A stretch of DNA of 64,000 nucleotides from CAXSBR01 sp964236495 (lineage in GTDB: Bacteria > Actinomycetota > Actinomycetes > Mycobacteriales > Jatrophihabitantaceae), in contig CAXSBR010000007.1 of assembly GCA_964236495.1 (NCBI GenBank), positions 93,123-157,122 of the forward strand. The letters run 5' to 3'. A program made the translations under genes and the position numbers. The stretch's first letter is position 1. The number at the start of each line of letters is the position of its first letter. The notes below the pieces were generated by a model. It had not been told where the DNA came from, did not search any database, and saw only the letters and a program-made list of their open reading frames with translations. This document shows, in pieces, positions 31,600 to 41,216 of this stretch.

Positions 31600-33060
31600 C
31601 TAGGCAGGGGTTACTGCGCCGACAGCCGCACCTGCATTCAACGAGCGCCGGGCCGTCGCTGCGGCGCGCACTGCGGCGGCTACCGCGGTGGGCACCTGCG
31701 GGTCGAAGACGCTGGGAATGATGTAGCTGGCGTTGAGCTGTTCGTCGTCGACGCAGGCGGCCAGCGCGGCGGCTGCGCCCAGCAGCATTGTCGTGGTGAC
31801 TTCCGACGCCCGCGCGTCGAGCAGACCGCGGAAGACGCCGGGGAAGGCGAGCACGTTGTTGATCTGGTTGGGGTAGTCCGAGCGGCCGGTGGCGACGATG
31901 GCGGCGCGTTGGCCGGCGGCGTAGACGTCGACCTCGGGGTCGGGGTTGGCCAGCGCGAACACCACCGGGTCGGTGGCCATGTCGTCGATCCATTCGGCGT
32001 TCATGATGTTGGGCGCGGACACCCCGATGAATACGTCGGCGCCGCGCAGCGCGTCGTGCAGGTCGCCGGTAACGCAGGCAGGGTTCGTCTGCGCGGCCAG
32101 CGCCTGCTTCGAGGGCGCCAGGCGGGCGTCGTCGGGGGACAGGATGCCCTCGACGTCGTAGACGAGCACGTTGCGCACGCCCGCGGCCAGCAGCAACGTG
32201 ACGATGGCGGTGCCGGCAGCGCCGCCGCCGGAGACGACCAGCCGGGCGGTGCCGAGCGCTTTGCCCACGCAGCGCAGCGCGTTGGTCAGCGCGGCCAGTA
32301 CCACGATGGCGGTGCCGTGCTGGTCGTCGTGGAAGACGGGGATGTCGAGTTCGGCGCGCAGCCGGCGTTCGATCTCGAAGCAGCGCGGCGCGGAGATGTC
32401 TTCGAGGTTGATGCCGCCGAAACCCGGTGAGATGCCCTTGACGATCCGCACGATCTCGTCGGGATCCTGGGTGTCCAGGCAGATCGGCCAGGCGTCGATG
32501 TTGGCGAAGCGCTTGAACAGTGCGGCCTTGCCCTCCATCACCGGCATCGCCGCGTACGGGCCGATGTTGCCCAGGCCGAGCACCGCGGATCCGTCGGTGA
32601 CCACGGCGACGCAGTTGCCTTTGATCGTCAGTCGGGTGACGTCGTCGGGGTTGGCCGCGATCGCGAGTGATACCCGGCCCACGCCGGGGGTGTAGGCCAT
32701 CGACAGGTCGTCGCGGGTCTTCAGCGGCACCTTCGACTCCACCGATATCTTGCCGCCCAGGTGCAGCAGGAATGTGCGGTCCGACACCCGGTACACCTCG
32801 ACGCCGGGCACCGCGGACAGCGCGGCGACGATCTCTTGGGCGTGCTCGCCGTTGGCGGCCGAGCAGGTGACGTCGATGGTCATCCGGTCGTGGCGCGACT
32901 CGCTGACGTCGATGGCGGTGACGACGCCGCCGGCAGCGCCGACCGCGGTCGCGATGACACCCACCACCGCCGGCGCCGGATCGGCGTACAGCCGCACCGT
33001 GATGCCGTACGACGCGCTGGTGGGCGTCGGTCGCGGACGCGCCGAATCAGGGATGCTCAT
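31600..33060 (-). CDS. NAD-dependent malic enzyme with N-terminal ACT domain
   Basis: Converts malate to pyruvate and CO2 with reduction of NAD(P). The 486-residue protein starts with an ACT-like regulatory domain (residues of about 15-95, VRLYADPAPAVVGVIATAVG, GGVVTAIDVSESRHDRMTID). The malic domain follows: VESKVPLKTRDDLSMAYTPG (the catalytic Tyr and Pro-Gly), NCVAVVTDGSAVLGLGNIGP, FGGINLEDISAPRCFEIE, FHDDQHGTAIVVLAAL, and the NAD-binding domain with VVSGGGAAGTAIVTLLLAAG. ACT-fused malic enzymes are common in actinobacteria and Firmicutes and may sense an amino acid. It is divergent from the NAD-glutamate dehydrogenase gene across about 290 bases without genes. Confidence 0.94.
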   Translation of the reverse strand: MSIPDSARPRPTPTSASYGITVRLYADPAPAVVGVIATAVGAAGGVVTAIDVSESRHDRMTIDVTCSAANGEHAQEIVAALSAVPGVEVYRVSDRTFLLHLGGKISVESKVPLKTRDDLSMAYTPGVGRVSLAIAANPDDVTRLTIKGNCVAVVTDGSAVLGLGNIGPYAAMPVMEGKAALFKRFANIDAWPICLDTQDPDEIVRIVKGISPGFGGINLEDISAPRCFEIERRLRAELDIPVFHDDQHGTAIVVLAALTNALRCVGKALGTARLVVSGGGAAGTAIVTLLLAAGVRNVLVYDVEGILSPDDARLAPSKQALAAQTNPACVTGDLHDALRGADVFIGVSAPNIMNAEWIDDMATDPVVFALANPDPEVDVYAAGQRAAIVATGRSDYPNQINNVLAFPGVFRGLLDARASEVTTTMLLGAAAALAACVDDEQLNASYIIPSVFDPQVPTAVAAAVRAAATARRSLNAGAAVGAVTPA

Positions 33061-33350
33061 CGCTGCGGCTTCACGGGCACGGGCATAGTTTCTCCACTGT
33101 CGCTACGGGTGGCACGGCCACTGTCGATGTCGCTGGCAATGTCACGGTCGATGATCTCCGCCGCGACCGGTTCCGGGCGGATCTGGGTCGAGAATCTATG
33201 CCTGCGCAGGTGCCGACGGCAGCAGAGGCCTGATTATTGCTCTGAACAATGGTTCGATGGGGATCGCCGGTCCGACATCACACCGACCCGAGCCACCATC
33301 ACACCAACCGCCACATCAACCGACGTCACAACGAGGTGACTCTTCCGGCC

Positions 33351-36300
33351 ATGGCCGAAGCCAGCAGGTCCCTATCCACCGAAGCCACCGAGGCCACTCA
33401 AACCACCGGTCCAACTGAGCCGTTGGAGCCCGTCGATCCCGTCTTCCGCCGCCGCTATCTCAAGCGCGCCGCCGGCCAACTGCCCGGCCACTCCGCCACC
33501 GTGCTCGACGCCATCGCCGCCGAGCACTACCGCTTCGGTCGGTGTCGGCGCCCGGGCGAGATCCTGGTCCGCGTCCGTGCCCTGGACGACGAGCACAGCG
33601 CCGTCGAAATTGTCACCGCAGACGTGTCCTATCTCGTCGATTCGGTGCGCAGCGAACTGCGGGTGTCCGGTTACCCGGCCGAGAACGTGCTGCATCCCCA
33701 GCTGATCGTCACCCGCGACGCCGCGGGCGTGCTGCAGCGCGTCGAGGACGTCGCGGACACCGCCGAGGTGCCGCCCGGCGCAGGAGCCGAATCGTGGATG
33801 TTCGTCGAGGTGCCGGCCGTGGCTCGGGCCGATGAGAAGGAGCTGACGGCATCGGTCGGCCGCATTCTCGGCGACGTCCACCACGCCGTGCACGACGCGC
33901 CGCAGCTCTATGAGCTGGTCCGCACGTTGGCGCGCCGGCTGGGCGACGATCCTGGACCCTTCGACCGCGACACCAGCACCGAGGCCGGCGATCTGCTGCG
34001 GTGGCTGGCCGACGGCAACTTCATGTTCCTGGGCCACGTCGCCTACACCGCCAACGAGTTGACGTTCAGCGCGTCGGGGTCCGGGCCGTCGGCGGATCCG
34101 CAGGCCGGCGGCGTGTTGCGTGGGCGGGCCAGTATCTCGGCGCGTGAGCTGTTGCCGGCCTTCCGCAGCGGCGCGCCCGTCGTCATCTTCAAGTCTGCAC
34201 TGACCTCGACGGTGCTGCGCTCGGCACGACTGGACTGTGTGACGGTCAACGCCCCGGCTGTGCACGTGCCCGGCGAGCCCGACGAGCCGGCTCGAGTGCA
34301 CGTCTTTCTCGGCCTGTTCACCGAGTCCGACAGCAGCGCCGTGAGCCGCGTACCGGTGCTCCGACGACGGATTCGGTACGTACTGGCCCAGGCCGGGGTG
34401 CGCGCGGACAGCTACACCGGCCGCCAGCTCGTCGCCGCGCTGCGCACCCTGCCCCGCGACGAGCTGCTCGAGGCCGATTCCGCAGACCTGATCAAACTGG
34501 CCCAGCTGGTGTCCAGCCGCGCCGAGCGCGGCGGGGTCGGCGTGTTCTCCCGGCTGCATCTGAACAACGACTTCATCAGCGTGCTGGTCTACCTGCCGAT
34601 CGACCGGCTCGGTGCCGACACCGTGGCGCAGGTGCGTCAGATCGTCGGCCAGAACTGGCCCGGCTCGCTGATCACGCGCGAGAGCAGCCTGTCCGATCTC
34701 GGCCTGGCCCGCCTGCACTACCTGATCACTCTGCGCCCGGGCGAGCCCGTGCCCACCCCCGATCCCGACCAGGTGGAGGCGCGCATCGCCGAGATCACCC
34801 GCGGCTGGGCCGACGACCTCACCGATCTGCTGTACCTGGCGGTGGGCGACGCCGAGGGCGACCGGCTGGTCAAGCGGTACGAGAACGCCTTTCCCGAGGC
34901 CTACAAGGAGGACTTCGACGCCGACGTCGCGGTGCGTGACATTGCCCGGCTCGAAGCCCTGCCCGAGGTGGACGGGCTGAGCTTCGAGATGTACATCCCG
35001 CGCGCCGACGACGACGCCCAGCGCCGCCTGAAGGTGTTCCGGACCGGCTCGCACATCTCGCTGGCGCGTGCGCTACCGATGTTCGGCTACCTCGGCGTCG
35101 AGGTGCTCGACGAGCGGCCCTACGAGCTGGACCGGCGCGACGGCTCGTCGGCGTGGATCTACGACTTCGGCCTGGCGCTGCCGGCCGGCGTGGAGCTCGA
35201 CGATCCCAGCGATCTGCTGGAGGCGCTGCGCCGGCTATGGCGCGGTGACGCCGAACAGGACGGGTTCAACGCGCTGGTTTTGCGCGCCGGGCTGACGTGG
35301 CGGCAGGTGACGGTGCTGCGCGCGTACGCCAAGTACCTGCGCCAGGCCGGCACCCCGTTCAGCCAGGGCTACATCGAGCAAACCCTCGTCGACTTTCCGG
35401 CGATCGCGCGCGGCATCGTCGAGCTGTTCGAACTGCGGTTCGATCCCGCTCGCCAAGTCGCCAACGGCAACGCAGACGACGTGCAGGCCGAGCATCAGGC
35501 GGTGCTCGACGCACTCGGCGACGTCGCCAGCCTGGATCAGGATCGCATCCTGCGTTACCTGTGCGGGCTGGTGCAGGCGACGCTGCGCACGAACGTCTTC
35601 CGTCGCGATCGGCTCATCGGTGCCGACCCCCCGGTGAGCATCGCAGCGACGAAGGAGCTGATTTCCCAGCGCGCGGAGCCGGTAGGAAGTCAGACGGTGT
35701 CTGCTGAGGGCGCGGAACCGGTGCGTGCGGCGCTGGCGTTCAAGCTCGATCCGCAGCTGATCGAAGGGCTGCCGTATCCGCGGCCCCGGTTCGAGATCTG
35801 GGTGTACTCCCCGCGCGTGGAGGGCGTGCACCTGCGCTTCGGCCTGGTCGCACGCGGCGGGCTGCGCTGGTCGGACCGGCGCGAGGACTTCCGTACCGAG
35901 GTGTTGGGCCTGGTGAAGGCGCAGATGGTCAAGAACGCCGTCATCGTGCCGGTGGGCGCCAAGGGCGGGTTCGTCGTCAAGCAACCGCCCGCCGACCTCA
36001 GTGACCGCGAATCGGCACTGAGGGAAGGCATCGCCTGCTACCGGACCTTCGTGTCGAGCTTGCTCGACGTCACCGACAACTACGCCGCCGGCGGCGCCTC
36101 GACGATCAACACTGCGACTGCGGTGGCGGCCGGCGCGCAAAAAATCGAGCCCCCCACCGACGTCGTGCGCTACGACGGCGACGATCCCTATCTCGTCGTC
36201 GCGGCGGACAAGGGCACCGCGACGTTCTCCGACATCGCCAACGCCATCTCTGTGCGCCGAGGCTTCTGGCTCGGCGACGCATTCGCCTCCGGCGGCTCGG

Positions 36301-38429
36301 TGGGGTACGACCACAAGGCGATGGGCATCACCGCGCGCGGGGCGTGGGAATCGGTGAAGTACCACTTCCGCGAGAGAGGGCTGGACACCCAGACCGAGGA
36401 CTTCACGGTCGTGGGTGTCGGCGACATGTCGGGCGACGTGTTCGGCAACGGCATGCTGCTCTCAGCCCGCATCCGGTTGGTGGCGGCCTTCGACCACCGG
36501 CACATCTTCCTGGATCCGACCCCCGACGCGAGCGCGTCCTTCGCCGAGCGGGCGCGGCTGTTCGCGCTGCCGCGCTCGTCGTGGGCCGACTACGACGCCC
36601 ACGCGATCTCGGCCGGAGGCGGGGTGTATCCGCGCACGCTGAAGGCGATCCCGATCTCGCCGCAGGTGCGCACGGCGCTGGACCTGCCCTCGGGTACGAC
36701 GTCGATGGCGCCGGCACAGCTGATGCACGCCATCCTCACCGCGCCGGTCGATCTGCTGTTCAACGGCGGCATCGGCACCTACGTCAAAGCCTCCGGCGAG
36801 TCGCATGCGTCGGTGGGGGACAAGGCCAACGACGCCCTGCGCGCCGACGCCAGCCAGCTGCGCTGCCGGGTGATCGGCGAAGGCGGCAACCTGGGTTGCA
36901 CGCAGCTGGGACGCGTCGAGTTCGCGCGCGGCACTGCCGCATACGGCCCCGGCGGCATCAACACCGATGCGATCGACAACTCCGCCGGCGTCGACACCTC
37001 CGACCACGAGGTGAACATCAAGATCCTGTTGGATCGTCAGGTCGCCGCCGGTGCATTGACGACGGCGCAACGTAACGAGCTGCTGGCGACGACCACCGAC
37101 GAGGTGGCGGCCGACGTACTCGTCGACAACTACCAGCAGAACGTGCTGCTCGGCCTGGAGCGGCGCCTCGCTGGCCCCATGGTGGGCGTGTACGGACGGC
37201 TCATCCGCGAGCTGGAGCGGGGCCGCCCGCGCGCCGTCGCCTCGGCCCTCCCGGGCAGCGCTTCGCCCGGCAACGGCGCGCTCAGCAACGGCAGGCTGGA
37301 CCGAGCGTTGGAGTTCCTTCCCTCGGACAAGGAGTTGGCGACGCGCGCCCTTGCCGGCGAGGGCCTGGTGTCGCCCGAGCTGGCGGTGGTTGCCGCCTAC
37401 GTCAAGATCACGGCGACGGTCGAGTTGGAGGCCTCGGACCTTGCCGACGAGCCGTATTTCCACCGAGCATTGACCGGGTACTTCCCGGCCTCGATCGCCC
37501 GCCTGGATGGAGGGCGTGAGGATCGAGCGACGAAGGAGCGAGGCCCGGAGCGCTTAGAAAGCTTGGCCTCACATCCGCTGAGCCGCGAGATCATCACGAC
37601 CGTCGTCGTCAACGACATGGTCAATCGGGCCGGCACGACGTTTCTGTTCCGTGCGATGGAGGAATCGGGCGCCGACGCAGCCCAAGTGGCGCGCGCCTAC
37701 ACCGTGTCCCGGCAGGTGTTCGACCTGGAGGAGTTGTGGCAGGAGCTCGCGGCCCTCGATAACAAGGTGCCGGTGGACGCCCAGCATGCTGCGTACTTCG
37801 CAGTGCGGCGGATGGTGGACCGGGTCACGCGGTGGCTGCTCGACGTGCGGTACCCGATCTCCGATCTGAGCGCCGAGATCGAGCGCTTCGCTGCAGTGGT
37901 CGCACAGTTGTCGCCGGCGTTACCCGAGCTGTTGGGCGCCAACGAGTTGGTCACCCTGCGTGCCGACGTCGACGCGCTCGGCGTTCTCGGGTTGCCGGCG
38001 GAACTGGCGCTACAGGTCGGGTCGTTGCTGGCGGCGTTCTCGCTGCTGGACGTGGTGGAGATCGCCGAAATCAGCGGTCGGCCGGCCCGCGAAGTCGCCG
38101 AGCTGCACTTCGCCCTGTCCGAGCGGTTCAGCATCGATCCGATGCTGACCGCGATTACGGCGTTGCCTCGGGCCGATCACTGGTCGGCATTGGCCCGGGC
38201 CGCGCTGCGCCACGACGTGTACGCCGCGCTGGCCGCGATCACGCAGGCCGTGTTGCGCAGCACCGACGCCGAGCTGCCTGCGACGCAGCGGCTGCGGCGT
38301 TGGGAGGCAGCCAACGCCGAACGGGTGACGCGAACGTTGGCGATCGTGGCCGACGCGCTGGCCGTCGAGCTGCCTGATCTGGCGACGTTGTCGGTGGCAC
38401 TGCGGGTGATGCGCGGGCTGCCGTCGTAA
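33351..38429 (+). CDS. gdh: NAD-specific glutamate dehydrogenase, large (L180) class
   Basis: A giant catabolic enzyme of 1692 residues from ATG 33351, deaminating glutamate to 2-oxoglutarate with NAD. The N-terminal ACT-like regulatory domains span about 700 residues (YRFGRCRRPGEILVRVRALD, WLADGNFMFLGHVAYTAN). The catalytic domain lies in the middle: GVHLRFGLVARGGLRWSDRR, FRTEVLGLVKAQMVKNAVIV, PVGAKGGFVVKQPP, VVAADKGTATFSDIANAI, GGSVGYDHKAMGITARGAWE, and VGVGDMSGDVFGNGMLLS, RVIGEGGNLGCTQLGRVEFA; a helical C-terminal domain follows. Close homolog of Rv2476c (about 1620 residues). Odd: two in-frame insertions of a chromosomal short repeat (VSIAATKELISQRAEPVGS and REDRATKERGPERLE) that the family lacks. 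GTG 33336 is an alternative start. Confidence 0.96.
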   Translation: MAEASRSLSTEATEATQTTGPTEPLEPVDPVFRRRYLKRAAGQLPGHSATVLDAIAAEHYRFGRCRRPGEILVRVRALDDEHSAVEIVTADVSYLVDSVRSELRVSGYPAENVLHPQLIVTRDAAGVLQRVEDVADTAEVPPGAGAESWMFVEVPAVARADEKELTASVGRILGDVHHAVHDAPQLYELVRTLARRLGDDPGPFDRDTSTEAGDLLRWLADGNFMFLGHVAYTANELTFSASGSGPSADPQAGGVLRGRASISARELLPAFRSGAPVVIFKSALTSTVLRSARLDCVTVNAPAVHVPGEPDEPARVHVFLGLFTESDSSAVSRVPVLRRRIRYVLAQAGVRADSYTGRQLVAALRTLPRDELLEADSADLIKLAQLVSSRAERGGVGVFSRLHLNNDFISVLVYLPIDRLGADTVAQVRQIVGQNWPGSLITRESSLSDLGLARLHYLITLRPGEPVPTPDPDQVEARIAEITRGWADDLTDLLYLAVGDAEGDRLVKRYENAFPEAYKEDFDADVAVRDIARLEALPEVDGLSFEMYIPRADDDAQRRLKVFRTGSHISLARALPMFGYLGVEVLDERPYELDRRDGSSAWIYDFGLALPAGVELDDPSDLLEALRRLWRGDAEQDGFNALVLRAGLTWRQVTVLRAYAKYLRQAGTPFSQGYIEQTLVDFPAIARGIVELFELRFDPARQVANGNADDVQAEHQAVLDALGDVASLDQDRILRYLCGLVQATLRTNVFRRDRLIGADPPVSIAATKELISQRAEPVGSQTVSAEGAEPVRAALAFKLDPQLIEGLPYPRPRFEIWVYSPRVEGVHLRFGLVARGGLRWSDRREDFRTEVLGLVKAQMVKNAVIVPVGAKGGFVVKQPPADLSDRESALREGIACYRTFVSSLLDVTDNYAAGGASTINTATAVAAGAQKIEPPTDVVRYDGDDPYLVVAADKGTATFSDIANAISVRRGFWLGDAFASGGSVGYDHKAMGITARGAWESVKYHFRERGLDTQTEDFTVVGVGDMSGDVFGNGMLLSARIRLVAAFDHRHIFLDPTPDASASFAERARLFALPRSSWADYDAHAISAGGGVYPRTLKAIPISPQVRTALDLPSGTTSMAPAQLMHAILTAPVDLLFNGGIGTYVKASGESHASVGDKANDALRADASQLRCRVIGEGGNLGCTQLGRVEFARGTAAYGPGGINTDAIDNSAGVDTSDHEVNIKILLDRQVAAGALTTAQRNELLATTTDEVAADVLVDNYQQNVLLGLERRLAGPMVGVYGRLIRELERGRPRAVASALPGSASPGNGALSNGRLDRALEFLPSDKELATRALAGEGLVSPELAVVAAYVKITATVELEASDLADEPYFHRALTGYFPASIARLDGGREDRATKERGPERLESLASHPLSREIITTVVVNDMVNRAGTTFLFRAMEESGADAAQVARAYTVSRQVFDLEELWQELAALDNKVPVDAQHAAYFAVRRMVDRVTRWLLDVRYPISDLSAEIERFAAVVAQLSPALPELLGANELVTLRADVDALGVLGLPAELALQVGSLLAAFSLLDVVEIAEISGRPAREVAELHFALSERFSIDPMLTAITALPRADHWSALARAALRHDVYAALAAITQAVLRSTDAELPATQRLRRWEAANAERVTRTLAIVADALAVELPDLATLSVALRVMRGLPS
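35634..35685 (+). repeat. Interspersed short repeat, copy C, inside gdh
   Basis: GTGAGCATCGCAGCGACG, AAGGAGCTGATTTCC, CAGCGCGCGGAGCCGGTAG. It is read in frame with gdh as VSIAATKELISQRAEPV, at about residue 762, between the regulatory part and the catalytic domain. Nearly identical to copy A in its first 27 bases. Confidence 0.75.
37516..37557 (+). repeat. Interspersed short repeat, copy D, inside gdh
   Basis: GTGAGGATCGAGCGACGA, AGGAGCGAGGCCC, GGAGCGCTTAG. It is read in frame with gdh as part of GGREDRATKERGPERLESL, at about residue 1390, in the helical C-terminal domain. Both gdh copies are read with the same phase through the shared GCGACGAAGGAG core (ATKE). Confidence 0.75.
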
Positions 38430-38443
38430 CCGTGGGCTTGTCG

Positions 38444-39436
38444 CTAGAGACGGCCGGCGCGGACCTCGACGGCGCGTTGCGGATCGTTGCTGATGACGGC
38501 GGATACGCCGAGGTCCAGCACGAAGTCCATGTCGTCGGGCTCATCGACGGTGAACGTGTACACCGCGTGGCCGCGTCGGTGGTGCCGGGCGACGAGGTCG
38601 GGGTCGCGGTGAAGCACGTCGAGACTGAGGGCGACGATGTCGGTTCCGGCGGGCAGCCAGCCTTCCCGCAGCACCGGCAGCAGCCGCTCCTGGATCAGCA
38701 CCGTGTCCAGACTGGGATCGAGCAGCCGGATGCGTCGCAGCGCGATGCTGGCAAAGCTCATCACCGCCACCGACCCGTGACCTGCCTCACTTCCAGCGGC
38801 AGCTCTGGCCCCCGCCCCGCGCGCGGCCGCGCCATAGCCGAAACGGTGCAGCGTCTGCACCAGCTCCTTCTCCACCAGCCCGGCATAGCGTGTCGGATGC
38901 TTGGTCTCCACCAGCAGGCGCAGCGGGCGACCCGCGTCGGCGACCATGCCCAGCAGCGTCTCCAGCGTCAACACGCCGCCGCCGGCGTCCCGATCGGGCG
39001 ACACCCCGGCCAAGTAGGCGTCGGTCAGGTAGGAGTCGGGCAGCAGGTCGTCGCCCGACGCGGGCCAGTCGCGCCGCCAACTGGAGAAGTCCAGTTCCTG
39101 CAGCCGAGCCAGGTCGAGCTCGCTGACGGTGCCGGTTCCGTTGCTGGTGCGGTTGACGGTGCGGTCGTGCACACAGACCAGATGCCCGTCCCGGGTAAGT
39201 CGGACGTCGCACTCGAGGCCGTCGGCTGCCGAGGCGATGGCAGCGGCGTAGGCGTCCACGGTGTGCTCGGCGCGAGCCAGCGACGCGCCGCGGTGGGCGA
39301 CGACCAGCGCCTCCGAGCCGAGCGCGGCTGGGGGCGTGGTGTCGCGCTTGGTGCTGCGCAGGGGGCCGGTAAGCCGCCTGGAGGTGGACCGCACGACAGC
39401 GAGTTTAGGGCGTTTGTCCAGTACGGAGCTCAACAT
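38444..39436 (-). CDS. Glycerophosphodiester phosphodiesterase
   Basis: Hydrolyses glycerophosphodiesters to glycerol-3-phosphate and an alcohol. The TIM-barrel motifs are present: LVVAHRGASLARAEHTVDAY with the catalytic His and Arg, GLECDVRLTRDGHLVCVHDR (metal-binding Glu/Asp and the second catalytic His), LLVETKHP, and YTFTVDEPDDMDFVLDLGVS. The barrel ends with AVISNDPQRAVEV. Up to 330 residues; the first 40 (LTGPLRSTKRDTTPPAAL) are unconserved, so the true start may be GTG 39394. A Gly/Ala-rich insertion (AAARGAGARAAAGSEAGHG) lies in one loop. No signal peptide, so probably cytoplasmic. It converges with gdh, 14 bases apart. Confidence 0.92.
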   Translation of the reverse strand: MLSSVLDKRPKLAVVRSTSRRLTGPLRSTKRDTTPPAALGSEALVVAHRGASLARAEHTVDAYAAAIASAADGLECDVRLTRDGHLVCVHDRTVNRTSNGTGTVSELDLARLQELDFSSWRRDWPASGDDLLPDSYLTDAYLAGVSPDRDAGGGVLTLETLLGMVADAGRPLRLLVETKHPTRYAGLVEKELVQTLHRFGYGAAARGAGARAAAGSEAGHGSVAVMSFASIALRRIRLLDPSLDTVLIQERLLPVLREGWLPAGTDIVALSLDVLHRDPDLVARHHRRGHAVYTFTVDEPDDMDFVLDLGVSAVISNDPQRAVEVRAGRL

Positions 39437-39712
39437 CGGGCGCCGACCAGTGGACGGAGAGGCGTGCGTGCTGCGCCCTCTGTGCGGTAGCGGCGTTTCA
39501 TAACCTTGATCGTCCGCGACGAAGGTGACATGCGGTCGACGGGCGCGTGAACTTTGTCCTGGTCTGGTTCAGATGTCGGCTCGGATCCGCCGCGGTCTAC
39601 GGCGCGGGCGCTCAAGGTGGGTGGGTGACCGTTGGCGCGAACGCCCTACCTGGCGCCCTTCCCGCCTGGGAACACAGGCTGTGGCACAGCCTGCCGACGC
39701 GAGGCCGGCGGC

Positions 39713-40072
39713 TCAGGCGACGATGGGTACGCGGCCGTCGTCGGTCGTCATCGGCTGGTGCGCAACCGCCCACGCCAGCATGCCGCCGTCGAGATTGCGA
39801 GCGTCATGGCCTTGCTGCTGCAGCCACGCGGTGACCTGCGCCGACCGTCCGCCCATCTTGCACAAGACGACCACCGGTGCGCCGCTGGGCACCTCGCCGA
39901 CCCGGGCAGGGACCTCATGCATGGGGATGTGCACGGCACCATCGATGTGACCGGCGGCCCACTCGTCGTCCTCGCGCACGTCGAGCAGAGTGGCGCCGCT
40001 GTCGCGCAGGGTCTGGACCTCGGATACCTCGACGCTGGGCAGGCCGATCCTGGGAAGACTCATGCCACCCAT
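39713..40072 (-). CDS. Rhodanese-like domain protein
   Basis: A single rhodanese domain of 119 residues (116 if ATG 40063 is used). Family motifs: VSEVQTLRDSGATLLDVRED, DEWAAGHIDGAVHIPMHEVP, and the active-site loop VVLCKMGGRSAQVTAWL, where the Cys carries the persulfide. It ends NLDGGMLAWAVAHQP. Rhodaneses transfer sulfur from thiosulfate or serve as sulfur carriers; the acceptor is unknown. The 276 bases between it and the glycerophosphodiesterase gene hold nothing I recognise. Confidence 0.92.
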   Translation of the reverse strand: MGGMSLPRIGLPSVEVSEVQTLRDSGATLLDVREDDEWAAGHIDGAVHIPMHEVPARVGEVPSGAPVVVLCKMGGRSAQVTAWLQQQGHDARNLDGGMLAWAVAHQPMTTDDGRVPIVA

Positions 40073-40148
40073 TGTCCTGCTCCGCTTTTGGTCACCAGCA
40101 ACCGTATTTTAGGGTGGCCGACCAAGAGTGCGACAAAGACGGGGCCGT

Positions 40149-41216
40149 TCACCGATCAGTTGTCGGTGACGGGCTCGACGTGTCGAGCCGACTTTTGCCC
40201 TGTGCCGTCAGCGTCAGTACGTAGTCGGGGACTGTCAGCGTGAGGACGTCGCGGTCGACCGACGCTCTGACGTCGGCGTTACCTGAGAACCCGGTGGAGG
40301 CGACGCGGCCGTAGGCGACTTGATCCATCGCGCTGATCACCAGCTTGCGGGTTGTGTCCGGTCCGGCATAGAGCACGAGGGTCGTGCCTACGTCGGTCGT
40401 GGCGAAGCCGTCTACGGTGAGCCGGTAACTGCCCGACAGGAAGTTGACCGAGTCGTTGATCCCGATCTTGCCCGGACACTGGCCGAAAAGCGCCCCCCGC
40501 CCGCAGTAATGCGCCGACGCGCTGAAGTCGATCGTTGCGCCCACGCGGGCGGGTATGGCGACGGTAGCGCCGTTGTGACTCACCGACGTGAGACGCCAGT
40601 GCCGCCCTGCGTACGACCTGCTCATGCTGGTTTGGGGGTTCGCGGCGGTGAAAATCAAAATGTACCCGGGCGTGCTGAGCGTGAGTTGCGACCCGTCGAC
40701 GGAGGCGGTGACCGCCGACTCGCCGACGCTGTCCATGCCGTCGCGCACCACGCTTTTACCAGTGCTGCCGGCGCCGCTGCTGACGACTGTCCTGGCGACG
40801 AATCCCTGCTCGGTGCGTCGATAGCTAGCTCCCACGCTGTTGAGGGAATCTGAAATGGACAGGCATCGGGTTCCGGACGGCACATCGCCTGCGCAGAAGT
40901 CGTGCGATTGGTTGAAGTCGATGGACGCCGCCAACTTCGCAGGAACGGCGGTCGTTTTACCGGCGTGGACGACCGACGCCAGGATCCAGTGCCGGCCCTC
41001 GTAGGACGGCGCGGCTGTGGCGCCGCGGTGAAGGCCGCGCCCGAGGACGGTCGCGCCGACGATGGTCACCACGCAGGCCGCCGCCGCCAACGTAGCCCAC
41101 ACGCGATTGTCCAGGCGCCGGGCGGACTTCGGGCGCAACTCCGGCTCAGCCAGCTCGACGCGGTCGGCGTTGTACTGCAGCGCCGCGCGCAGCCGAATCT
41201 CGACGTCGTCAGTCAT
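40149..41216 (-). CDS. Membrane protein with two tandem META-like domains
   Basis: A product of 355 residues. A 40-residue cytoplasmic start (MTDDVEIRLRAALQYNADRV) resembles the N-terminus of regulators paired with SigE-type sigma factors; then a membrane helix VWATLAAAACVVTIVGATVL. The outside part is two homologous domains of about 130 residues: YEGRHWILASVVHAGKTTAV with IDFNQSHDFCAG, and YAGRHWRLTSVSHNGATVAI with IDFSASAHYCGRG. Each has the META-like W(R/I)L pattern and a Cys pair, and ends in LTLSTPGYILIF or LTLTVPDYVLTL. It overlaps the sigma gene by eight bases, so an anti-sigma or sensing role is inferred. No zinc anti-sigma motif is seen. Confidence 0.75.
   Translation of the reverse strand: MTDDVEIRLRAALQYNADRVELAEPELRPKSARRLDNRVWATLAAAACVVTIVGATVLGRGLHRGATAAPSYEGRHWILASVVHAGKTTAVPAKLAASIDFNQSHDFCAGDVPSGTRCLSISDSLNSVGASYRRTEQGFVARTVVSSGAGSTGKSVVRDGMDSVGESAVTASVDGSQLTLSTPGYILIFTAANPQTSMSRSYAGRHWRLTSVSHNGATVAIPARVGATIDFSASAHYCGRGALFGQCPGKIGINDSVNFLSGSYRLTVDGFATTDVGTTLVLYAGPDTTRKLVISAMDQVAYGRVASTGFSGNADVRASVDRDVLTLTVPDYVLTLTAQGKSRLDTSSPSPTTDR

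Noticed and set aside
33372..35054. 560-codon minus-strand open frame
   Set aside because: Antisense to the N-terminal part of gdh.
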